NCBI RefSeq assembly: GCF_003951315.1 | Contig: NZ_QLJH01000039.1 | Span: 1 to 28,949 of the forward strand | Length of the DNA: 28,949 nucleotides | Direction of reading: 5' to 3' | Origin: Sphingomonas sp. S-NIH.Pt15_0812 | GTDB taxonomy: Bacteria > Pseudomonadota > Alphaproteobacteria > Sphingomonadales > Sphingomonadaceae | In this document: positions 22,455 to 28,949 of the stretch, piece after piece | Position numbering within the stretch: position 1 is the first letter of the stretch | Layout: each line of letters begins with the position of its first letter | Notes under the pieces: model-generated | Databases searched by the model: none | What the model saw: only the letters and a program-made list of their open reading frames with translations | What the model was told of the DNA's origin: nothing | Translations under genes and position numbers: made by a program

Positions 22455-22748
22455 ATGTGGAAGTGCCTGTGCGTTATAGCGGCAATATCGCTTCCTGCTG
22501 CCGGGTCGGCTCAAACCACCAAATATACGTACGACGCACTCGGTAGGCTGAAGACATCCGAGACGACCGTTAACGGTTCGCCTGTCACGACGAACATCTC
22601 CTACGATAAGGCGGGGAACCGTACCGGCTACAAGGTGGAGGGAGGCTCCAGTGCGGGAAGCGATCCCGGCGCCGGAGCCAGTGCACCAACCACGCGCCGA
22701 TTTGTGGTCGTCCCGCTCAATGGGTTTACCCTAATACCCATTGGCTGA
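22455..22748 (+). CDS. Mini YD-repeat secreted protein
   Basis: A 97-residue protein with a signal peptide (MWKCLCVIAAISLPAAGSA). Two YD repeats follow: 'TKYTYDALGRLKTSE' and 'TNISYDKAGNRTGYKVE'. The rest is a Gly/Ser/Ala linker (GSSAGSDPGAGASAP) and a tail 'RRFVVVPLNGFTLIPIG'. The repeats are the same as those of the two giant RHS proteins but with no shell, core or toxin tip. A run of seven G at 22441-22447 lies seven bases before the ATG and serves as the ribosome binding site. It may be a remnant of a former RHS gene or an independent short secreted protein. The intact signal peptide and clean stop favour a real gene. Confidence 0.7.
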   Translation: MWKCLCVIAAISLPAAGSAQTTKYTYDALGRLKTSETTVNGSPVTTNISYDKAGNRTGYKVEGGSSAGSDPGAGASAPTTRRFVVVPLNGFTLIPIG

Positions 22749-22758
22749 CTGTCAGCAG

Positions 22759-22813
22759 TGGAGCCGACGCTTGATCTTAAGCCACGGCTCCATGGCATCG
22801 GCATGTTATGCCA
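22759..22813 (+). terminator. Two tandem hairpins after the mini-YD gene
   Basis: Ten bases after the mini-YD stop, TGGAGCCG (22759-22766) pairs with CGGCTCCA (22785-22792), with an inner GCTT/AAGC stem. A second stem, TGGCAT/ATGCCA, lies at 22793-22813. There is no clear U-run, so this may be a weak or factor-assisted terminator or an mRNA-stabilising structure. Confidence 0.45.
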
Positions 22814-22833
22814 TTAAATCTTCGCGCCATAGA

Positions 22834-23171
22834 TCAGCCCACCCTATAAACCAAAATGTATCCCCCTGATCCGCAGGTTATGCCGTCGTATCCAATGTTC
22901 ACGGTCTCCTTAGTGCTGTAGGCGAGTAGAAGTCTGCTGAGGATTTGATGCCGCGTGTCCATGCTGGCATCACCTAGGATGATAAGCAGATCACCCCGGC
23001 ATCCAGGGATCGCTGGCATATTGTCCACTTGAACAGTATTGTAGCATCATAGGTATATGTCAGCAACTCAGTCACCCGATGGACAGAGTTCGCGTTATAC
23101 TGATTGGCAGCAAAGCTAGGTGATGCGACCGTCGCTGAAACGGCAAAGACGGCCGCAACTCGTTCTAGTAT
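22834..23171 (-). pseudogene. Frameshifted group B small secreted protein
   Basis: The C-terminal 60 or so codons are open and read 'GCRGDLLIILGDASMDTR', 'ILSRLLLAYSTKETVNIGYD' and 'GITCGSGGYILVYRVG', a full group B helix-strand-Cys-strand ending. In the next frame, just upstream, the sequence continues as a signal peptide and first strands: 'VAAVFAVSATVASPSFAANQ' and 'VTELLTYTYDATILFK'. A single-base shift around 23020-23035 would rejoin them. No ATG exists for the N-terminal part. ATA at 23171 follows GAGGA at suitable spacing, suggesting a mutated start. Either a real pseudogene with two lesions or a sequence error plus rare start; I favour the former. Confidence 0.6.
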
Positions 23172-23225
23172 ACAGGTTCCTCGTATTCAGATATTTTGCA
23201 ATGATTCTAAAGGAAAGATGGATAC

Positions 23226-23558
23226 ATGCAAGTTGCACGATACGCTATTCCTGCGGCCTTATTTTTTGCAGCAGCGCCGGCTTACTGCGTGGGGCCAGGT
23301 GGAACCCTGACCGTAACTGCAGTATCCATGGATGGCCCACAGGCCTATATCGATGCTCAAGGTGGCTTGAACCCAGATGGATGCACGTTGCCGGGACGTT
23401 TCGCTTTGCCGAATGATCCAGCACAGCGTGATGCCTTCTATACCGCCGCCATCACGGCCCTTACCACCGGCATGAAGATGACTGTTTGGGTGAACGGGTG
23501 TGCGTCCGCGCCTTGGGGGACGGTTCCAAACATTTACTACTTTAGCCTTTCAAAATAG
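23226..23558 (+). CDS. Small secreted two-cysteine protein (group B)
   Basis: A 110-residue protein with a signal peptide ending near 'PAYCVG'. The mature part reads 'GGTLTVTAVSMDGPQAYIDA', 'LNPDGCTLPGRFALPND', 'AQRDAFYTAAITALTTGMKM' and 'TVWVNGCASAPWGTVPNIYY'. The NPD-x-C and GC-x3-PW motifs tie it to 19328-19657 on the other strand. The two conserved Cys are 39 residues apart. The start has AAAGGAAAG eight bases upstream. It is followed at 21 bases by the group A gene and then by the second RHS gene, all on the plus strand. Confidence 0.8.
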   Translation: MQVARYAIPAALFFAAAPAYCVGPGGTLTVTAVSMDGPQAYIDAQGGLNPDGCTLPGRFALPNDPAQRDAFYTAAITALTTGMKMTVWVNGCASAPWGTVPNIYYFSLSK

Positions 23559-23579
23559 TGATTCCACGGGAGATCAAGT

Positions 23580-23954
23580 ATGCTGAAGTCAGCAATGTCA
23601 CTCCGCTGCCATGTCGCGAAGGCAGCATTCGCTGCAGCATTGACTTTCATCGCTACGCCCGCCTCTGCGGATTTTGGATGTCCAGTCCGTCCAAGCGAAT
23701 ACCTCGGCGTCGACGGTGGTGGATTTCTCGTTTTGATTGGCGGGAAGCACGTCAAGGTCTGCAGCTTTCAAGGTAATGCCGGAGATGCAAGCCCCGATAT
23801 ATGCAAAATATGGTACAGCCACGTTGCAACAGCTAGGGCTCAAGGAAAAACGGTGAACTTCCTATTTCACGAAACGCAAAGTGGCGGCGCAACGTCATGC
23901 TCTACCCTCCAGGATTGGGCTCTAACCCCGCCGTACTTTCTAGAGACATATTAG
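23580..23954 (+). CDS. Small secreted four-cysteine protein (group A)
   Basis: A 124-residue protein with a signal peptide ending near 'ATPASA'. Cys lie in 'DFGCPV', 'VKVCSFQ', 'PDICKIWYSH' and 'ATSCSTL'. It ends 'DWALTPPYFLETY'. The V-C-S, C-x2-WYS, S-C-x2-L and PYFLE marks place it with 3401-3775 and 20606-20986. Between the Cys are the helix 'WYSHVATARAQG' and the strand 'KTVNFLFHE'. A GGGAG site precedes the ATG. It lies about 90 bases upstream of the second RHS gene. Function unknown; the repeated pairing of a group A gene with an RHS gene suggests a shared process. Confidence 0.8.
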   Translation: MLKSAMSLRCHVAKAAFAAALTFIATPASADFGCPVRPSEYLGVDGGGFLVLIGGKHVKVCSFQGNAGDASPDICKIWYSHVATARAQGKTVNFLFHETQSGGATSCSTLQDWALTPPYFLETY

Positions 23955-24046
23955 GCTTAAAAAATGACGCTTAAACCTACCAAAAAGCATTATGGCTACT
24001 ATAGGTTTTTCTGCTCATAAAAACATGTTTTATCGGGGAATATTTT

Positions 24047-27000
24047 ATGAACGCAGTCATTGCTCGGCAGCCTTCAATAGCTTTGAGCAGAATAGTGGGC
24101 ACGCAATGCAAAACCAATAAAAATTCTATCTTTAAGTCTCAATTAATGTTGGCTTCATGCATAATCACTGTTTCTGCTTGTGTTAATAGCCAAACTGCGT
24201 CTGCGCAGGTTAGCAGCGTTCCGAAAGCACCGCCAATTTTTCAAACCGTTGATGACAACGGTGTGGAGTTGGCAACGGGCCGCATGGCGTTTTCAGTAGC
24301 AGCAGTGTCGATTGGCTCTGGAGATAGTGCATTAAGTTTTTCGTTTGACGCGGATTTGCCAGGAAGCGATTTCAAACGATCATACGCGTATCCAAATTCG
24401 ACCTCGGGAGGTAAGGTAGAAATTGTCTCCGATGGGCGTACAAAGGTATTTACTCAGGTCGGTCAACGTGGTTCAGCCACGTACTCCAACGACTTTGGTG
24501 GACCTGATACGCTAACGTTTGACGCCTCTACATCTGAGTTCGTCTATACGAAAGAGGATGGTGAGCGGCAGATATTTGCCGCACGATCCGCAACCCCAAC
24601 AATTTTTTGGCTGAAAAAGGTTATTAAGCGAAGTGGGTTGACACAAACACTATACTATAGCGATTACAGCACACTTTATGGTGACGGGAGTACGCGGCCG
24701 TATCCTTATGTTACCGCTATAACAAATAGCCTTGGATATCAGATCAAAGCTAGCTACCAGTCTATTAATGGCGGTATTTGGTTCCCGACGTTCGTCGTTG
24801 CATTCAATATGGCAAACGAAACTTGCGATCCATCTGCTTCAACTTGTAGCTTGGTCGGCTCTTGGCCGTCAGTCACACGCAACCTGACCACCGGTGTATT
24901 CACTGATAGCACTGGCAAGACAGTTCGTGTTTCCGGCAACGCGGGCGAATATAAAGTAACCTCTAGTAGCGGTCAGGTTCGAACATATACCGGGGGCAAC
25001 GTTACGGTAAACGGTTCTTCATATTTTAAAGTCCAGTCGTTCAATAATGGCCGTGGAACTTGGAAATACCAGTACCCTTCCCCGTATGCGGCGACGACGC
25101 TAGTTTATTCGCCCGGTAACGCTGCACCACATACCTATCAATTCTATAATAATGGTCAAATTGGTACGGATTATGACGTCACTTCTGGCGACGGAGGTGT
25201 CAACAAGCGGTGGCAATATGATACAAAAAATCGGGTTTCATCCTACAGCCTTTTGTCTCAGAAAAACGACAACCTCAAGCGCGAAACATTTTATGCTTAC
25301 AATGCAAGAGGTAGCCTTACCGAGGTTCGGGTAAAAGATGCTACTGGTCAAAACTCAGATATCGTCCAAAGCATTCACTATCCGGACACCTGCGCTGATG
25401 TAAGCATCTGCAGCAAGCCTGATTACATTATTGACGGAAACCGTAACAGGACAGATTATACCTATAGCACATCCAGCGGGGCAGTTGAGACGATTACCTC
25501 TCCAGCTGCTGTGCCAGGTGGCATTCGCCCCCAGACCCGTATCAAATATGCCGGTTACAATGCCAGTTTTCGAAATGGCTCAGGTGCGACGGTCAATGGC
25601 GAAACCGTGATGCTTCCTTACGAAGTATCAGAATGTAAAAGCCTGTCCTCATGCGTCGGTACGGGCGACGAAACTAAGATAACCACAACATTCAAGGCGC
25701 AAAATGCGCTCACTCCGGAAAAAACGGTTGTGAGCGCCGGTGACGGCAGCCTTTCTGTCGCTAAAACCTTCGATTACAGTCCCACTGGCGATTTGCAGGT
25801 CGTTGATGGTCCGCGCGATGGCACTGACGATACTAGCCGCACGTATTTTGATGCGATGCGCCGACCCATTGGGCAGATCGGACCTGATCCGGATGGTGCT
25901 GGTACGGCGAAGCGGTCGGCTACAAGGTTCAGTTATTCGGCCGATGGATCGCTATCACAAGTCGAAAGTGGCCTCGCCTCTTCTGCAGAAGCCGATGGCA
26001 TGGCAAGCTTCGTCACAGCGCAGTCAGTGTCCTATGGGTTTGATAGCCAGGGCAATTTGATTAGCACAACGATGTCGGCAAATGGTACGACGTACGCCGT
26101 GTCGCAACGATCCTATGACGATGCAGGCAAATTAGTATGTCAAGCTGAAAGGATGAACTCAAGCGCGTTTAGCCAATTGCCAGCATCTGCCTGCACGGCT
26201 TCTGCAATCAGCAGCGATGGTCCAGACCGAATTACGCAATTTCAGTATGATGAACAATCTCGAATAAGGAACGTCACGGCTGGGGCAGGGACGGCGCAAG
26301 CATCGGTTAGTACCTACACGTATAACTCCCTAGGTGATGTTGCATCTTCAACAGATGCAAATGGTAACCGTACATCTTTTGTCTACAATGGCCTTGGTCG
26401 TGTAGTCGAAAGCCAGCTACCTTCCCAAGCCGTCGGCACCATGGTAAGCAACGCGAGTGATAAACAAACATATAGGTATGATGACAATGGAAATATTACG
26501 TCAACTTCTTTACGCTCAGGACAAATCATTGATTTTAGCTATGATAGTTTGAACCGCAGGACTAGCGATAAGCCTAGCGGCGAGCGCAGTGTGTTCTACC
26601 TATATAACCTTCAAGGGAAATTGACGCAAGCAACCTTTGATAATTTGGGCGGCGCCGATAGCATTACTATTTCTTATGATTCCTTGGGACGATTGCTCAC
26701 AAACAAGACAACTATGGCAGGAACGTCACGAACGTTGCGCTATGGATATGATAATTCTGGCAATCTGATCTCCATCATCCATCCTGATGGTGTAACATTT
26801 ACGTCAGAATTTGATGCGGCCGGAGAAGTGACCCACAGCTCGTGGACAGTACCCGGAGCAAGCCCGGTTCCTTTCTTAGGCATTGCATTCGATGATCGAG
26901 GTCGTCGTAAGGCGGTAACGCGTGGGTCGAGCAGTACTGGCTTTGAGTACGATCCAGCCTCTCGGCTTCTCACCCTAAATCAGCGTTTCAATCAGGGTGC

Positions 27001-28255
27001 GGGTAATCTAGACACTGAATTCGGTTACAATGCCTCCAATCAAATCACTACTCGCACCAGCAGCAATGGCGACTATTCTTGGCCGGGTGCTTTCACTATC
27101 GACCGGGGCTATCAGGTCAACGGCCTTAACCAGTATACCGGCGCCGGATCGGCCAGCTTCACCTACGACGGTCGAGGCAATCTAACCTCAGATGGAACGA
27201 ATACCTACGGCTATGATCTCCACAATCGCATGGTCAGCGCATCGACGTCAGGAGGTACGACATTGCGCTACGATCCATTGGGCCGTCTTTGGCAGATCCA
27301 AAGTGGGCAGACCGGCTCGACTCAGTTTCTATATGATGGGGACCATGTAGTCGCCGAATATGACGGTGCGTCAGGTGCGATACGGCGTCGCTTTTTTTGG
27401 GGACCGGGCGCGGATGAGCCAATCCTCCAGGATGAGGGGGGCGCAATGAATTGCTCGGGTACACGCTTCCTCCATGGCGATGAGCGCGGCTCTATAATCG
27501 CGGCATCCGACTGTTCCGGCAATCGCAGTCAGGTCAACAGCTACGATGAATACGGTATACCTGCGCCTGGAAACTGGGGTCGTTTCCAATATACCGGACA
27601 GGCCTGGCTTCCCGAGCTTGGGATTTACTATTACAAAGCACGTATGTACTCGCCAACACTCGGCCGATTTTTCCAAACTGATCCGGTCGGCTATGGCGAC
27701 GGGCTCAACTGGTATGCCTATGTGGGCAATGATCCCATCAACGGCATCGATCCAAGTGGGCTTAGCTGTGACAAGCCCGATGCCGGCATGGGCAAGAAGG
27801 GCCAGCAGATTCCCGAACCCTGCGCCCCGCCACCACCGGAAACCGTTGTTTTTGGCCAGCGCATCAACCTGTTCGAAGCGGCTGATCGGGCTAGCAGCAT
27901 CATCCAGCAGGTATCGCAGACATTGCCTAACGATTACGCAACCGAAGTCATCGTAAGTGCCAAGTCTCGAGTTTTAGCTGCCAAGGCGCAGGCAAATGTA
28001 AAGGTTAGTTTGAATGACCTTAGGCATATATTCGAAAATCCCGACCATCTTCTTGACGGAGTCCTACAGGCTTATGGCTCCGCAAAATTAGCTGGAGATG
28101 CGCTCAGTGCTCGTGCCCAGCTGCACGTAAACCGTCAACAGCTTGCCGGTAAAGTGGAGTTTCAAATAAAGGTGGCTGGATATGAAGTCACGGTAAGAGG
28201 TATGGTTGTCAACGGCACATTTCGCTTTGGCACAGCCTTTATTCCTCCGAGGTAA
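24047..28255 (+). CDS. Secreted RHS/YD-repeat protein with a second, unrelated toxin-like tip
   Basis: A 1402-residue protein whose start follows GGGGAA at nine bases. An extended N-terminus leads to the hydrophobic stretch 'LMLASCIITVSACVNSQTAS', a likely signal peptide. Many YD repeats follow (FSYDSLNRRT, YGYDNSGNLI, FTYDGRGNLT). The RHS core lies at about residues 1205-1240: 'GRFFQTDPVGYGDG' and 'NDPINGIDPSGL'. The tip of about 162 residues contains 'ETVVFGQR', 'LNDLRHIFENPDHLLDG' (about 1326) and a C-terminal 'GYEVTVRGMVVNGTFRFGTA'. The His-rich start and strand-rich Arg-containing end resemble BECR-fold RNase tips, which is a guess. The body is paralogous to the RHS protein at 4257, but the tips are unrelated. 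Confidence 0.92.
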   Translation: MNAVIARQPSIALSRIVGTQCKTNKNSIFKSQLMLASCIITVSACVNSQTASAQVSSVPKAPPIFQTVDDNGVELATGRMAFSVAAVSIGSGDSALSFSFDADLPGSDFKRSYAYPNSTSGGKVEIVSDGRTKVFTQVGQRGSATYSNDFGGPDTLTFDASTSEFVYTKEDGERQIFAARSATPTIFWLKKVIKRSGLTQTLYYSDYSTLYGDGSTRPYPYVTAITNSLGYQIKASYQSINGGIWFPTFVVAFNMANETCDPSASTCSLVGSWPSVTRNLTTGVFTDSTGKTVRVSGNAGEYKVTSSSGQVRTYTGGNVTVNGSSYFKVQSFNNGRGTWKYQYPSPYAATTLVYSPGNAAPHTYQFYNNGQIGTDYDVTSGDGGVNKRWQYDTKNRVSSYSLLSQKNDNLKRETFYAYNARGSLTEVRVKDATGQNSDIVQSIHYPDTCADVSICSKPDYIIDGNRNRTDYTYSTSSGAVETITSPAAVPGGIRPQTRIKYAGYNASFRNGSGATVNGETVMLPYEVSECKSLSSCVGTGDETKITTTFKAQNALTPEKTVVSAGDGSLSVAKTFDYSPTGDLQVVDGPRDGTDDTSRTYFDAMRRPIGQIGPDPDGAGTAKRSATRFSYSADGSLSQVESGLASSAEADGMASFVTAQSVSYGFDSQGNLISTTMSANGTTYAVSQRSYDDAGKLVCQAERMNSSAFSQLPASACTASAISSDGPDRITQFQYDEQSRIRNVTAGAGTAQASVSTYTYNSLGDVASSTDANGNRTSFVYNGLGRVVESQLPSQAVGTMVSNASDKQTYRYDDNGNITSTSLRSGQIIDFSYDSLNRRTSDKPSGERSVFYLYNLQGKLTQATFDNLGGADSITISYDSLGRLLTNKTTMAGTSRTLRYGYDNSGNLISIIHPDGVTFTSEFDAAGEVTHSSWTVPGASPVPFLGIAFDDRGRRKAVTRGSSSTGFEYDPASRLLTLNQRFNQGAGNLDTEFGYNASNQITTRTSSNGDYSWPGAFTIDRGYQVNGLNQYTGAGSASFTYDGRGNLTSDGTNTYGYDLHNRMVSASTSGGTTLRYDPLGRLWQIQSGQTGSTQFLYDGDHVVAEYDGASGAIRRRFFWGPGADEPILQDEGGAMNCSGTRFLHGDERGSIIAASDCSGNRSQVNSYDEYGIPAPGNWGRFQYTGQAWLPELGIYYYKARMYSPTLGRFFQTDPVGYGDGLNWYAYVGNDPINGIDPSGLSCDKPDAGMGKKGQQIPEPCAPPPPETVVFGQRINLFEAADRASSIIQQVSQTLPNDYATEVIVSAKSRVLAAKAQANVKVSLNDLRHIFENPDHLLDGVLQAYGSAKLAGDALSARAQLHVNRQQLAGKVEFQIKVAGYEVTVRGMVVNGTFRFGTAFIPPR

Positions 28256-28258
28256 ATT

Positions 28259-28633
28259 ATGGTTAACATTACGCAAATTGAGGACATGGTGTTGGAATTA
28301 GCGGTGTCATCGACAAGTGGATGCCGCAGCGAGCTGGCAAATCAAGTCAGTCTTATACGCAATCGCTTTAGGACCTTCACTGAGTCCGGCGTCGTAACTC
28401 GCTTTGCCTTCGAAGATAGGATAGAAAAACTGAAAGGCCAGCAAAATTTCCACTTAGGAAATGTAAATGGTATAACATCATCTCTATTATTCGGTTTTGG
28501 GTCAGCATTGTTTATTAGGGGGGGGCTTATAACGAGTCTGGAATTCTACACTTATGGCGAAGTATGGCCTTCAGAATTCACGGACGTAAAATTGGAGCTA
28601 GATGATGCCGGATTTGCTGGCGAAAGTAAATGA
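28259..28633 (+). CDS. Putative cytoplasmic immunity protein for the adjacent RHS tip
   Basis: A 124-residue protein whose ATG lies four bases after the RHS stop, with GAGG seven bases upstream. It has no signal peptide. It carries a helical N-terminal half ('QIEDMVLELAVSS', 'ANQVSLIRNRFRTF') and a strand-rich end ('SLEFYTYGEVWPSEFTDVKL'), with an acidic tail. Position and size fit an immunity protein that neutralises the preceding toxin tip in the cytoplasm. I recognise no specific immunity family. A run of eight G at 28518-28525 inside the gene (encoding R-G-G) is a possible slippage site. Confidence 0.65.
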   Translation: MVNITQIEDMVLELAVSSTSGCRSELANQVSLIRNRFRTFTESGVVTRFAFEDRIEKLKGQQNFHLGNVNGITSSLLFGFGSALFIRGGLITSLEFYTYGEVWPSEFTDVKLELDDAGFAGESK

Positions 28634-28685
28634 TTCCACATCTTATGGCTTGATAACTCTTTGTGGGAAATAGAGGGGCTTAGTA

Positions 28686-28742
28686 TGGGATTGGATCGTA
28701 ACGAATGATCGCAGGCGATCATTCGTTAGGTGTTTGATCCCA
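28686..28742. repeat. Nested inverted repeat (cruciform-forming)
   Basis: TAACGAATGATCG (28699-28711) and CGATCATTCGTTA (28716-28728) are perfect 13-base complements with a four-base loop. An outer TGGGAT/ATCCCA pair lies at 28686-28691 and 28737-28742. It lies between the immunity gene and the transposase and may be a bidirectional terminator, an IS target, or part of the element end. Confidence 0.6.
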
Positions 28743-28786
28743 CGGTTTGATGGTGCGATCCTTTCGTTGGAATGGAAGGAAGCCGT

Positions 28787-28949
28787 ATGGGACAAGTTCG
28801 TCACGGGAGCGCCACGACCACGCACGCCGTCCGAGCAGCAATACAGCGATCGCAAGCTTCGCTCTCGACGCTGAGCCGTGAGTTGGGGATCAACCCGAAG
28901 ACCGTCGCGAAATGGCGTAAGAGGGCGACGGTCGAGGACCTGAGGTCGA
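28787..28949 (+). CDS. IS481-like transposase, N-terminal part (runs off the window)
   Basis: Fifty-four codons are visible after a GGAAGGA ribosome binding site. The product starts MGQVRHGSATTTHAVRAAIQ and has the helix-turn-helix 'LSTLSRELGINPKTVAKWRK'. I recognise this beginning from IS481-family transposases, in which an N-terminal helix-turn-helix precedes a DDE integrase domain beyond the window. The left end of the element is not resolved; it probably lies between 28634 and 28786. It marks one border of the accessory region. Confidence 0.8.
   Translation, partial: MGQVRHGSATTTHAVRAAIQRSQASLSTLSRELGINPKTVAKWRKRATVEDLRS

Noticed and set aside
23973..24008. AAACCTA/TAGGTTT inverted repeat followed by T residues as an intrinsic terminator upstream of the second RHS gene
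   Set aside because: The stem is only seven A/T-rich pairs with a 22-base loop, too weak to call.
24047..28255. T6SS-linked RHS effector
   Set aside because: No PAAR, VgrG, Hcp or EagR chaperone gene is near, and the protein begins with a signal peptide.

Overview
The window looks like a chromosomal accessory region of an alphaproteobacterium, most likely a Sphingomonas-like Sphingomonadaceae member. The pointers are a VirB-type secretion operon with VirB3, VirB4 and VirB8-VirB11 proteins of the kind I associate with that family, an ImuA-like gene with a GTTC-N7-GTTC alphaproteobacterial LexA box, and TonB-box-like 'DIVVTA' linkers in the RHS protein. This placement is inference; no rRNA or tRNA marker is present.

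Left flank (1-3400): a partial ORF running off the edge, a small two-helix membrane protein, a translationally coupled pair made of a protealysin-like M4 metalloprotease and its emfourin-type inhibitor, an ImuA-like gene with an intact LexA box but a lost C-terminus, and a small membrane protein. Positions 3191-3400 are AT-rich with no gene.

Core (3401-22104, all minus strand, read from high to low coordinates): four small secreted proteins; virB2; virB3; a small secreted protein; virB4; virB6; another small secreted protein; virB8-virB9-virB10-virB11 as an overlapping string; a second VirB2-like gene; a run of six more small secreted protein genes, one of them degenerate; a large signal-peptide-bearing RHS/YD-repeat protein with a variable C-terminal tip; its overlapping partner; and one more small secreted protein. 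No VirB1, VirB5, VirB7, VirD4, relaxase or oriT is seen. Presence, absence and order of the virB genes match the pertussis-toxin exporter Ptl (VirB2,3,4,6,8,9,10,11 without VirB1, VirB5 and VirD4) better than a conjugation system.

Right part (22455-28633, mostly plus strand): a tiny secreted protein with two YD repeats, a frameshifted small secreted protein gene on the minus strand, two intact small secreted protein genes, a second RHS/YD protein with an unrelated C-terminal tip, and a probable cytoplasmic immunity gene. The window ends inside an IS481-like transposase.

The feature that stands out is a family of at least 16 small secreted proteins (about 105-125 residues, signal peptide, conserved cysteines, a helix followed by a strand near the C-terminus). 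They are interleaved with the T4SS genes and with two RHS toxins. Two groups are visible: a two-cysteine group, and a four-cysteine group with a WYS-like helix and an aromatic C-terminal motif such as PYFxE. Their size and motif order recall the OB-fold B subunits of AB5 toxins (SubB, PltB, pertussis S subunits). I propose, as inference, a Ptl-like secretion locus with a diversified array of B-subunit-like or pilus-tip-like proteins plus RHS effectors. The T4SS core is visibly GC-rich and the RHS and small-gene parts are AT-richer, which suggests a conserved machine with a faster-changing cargo or adhesin repertoire.
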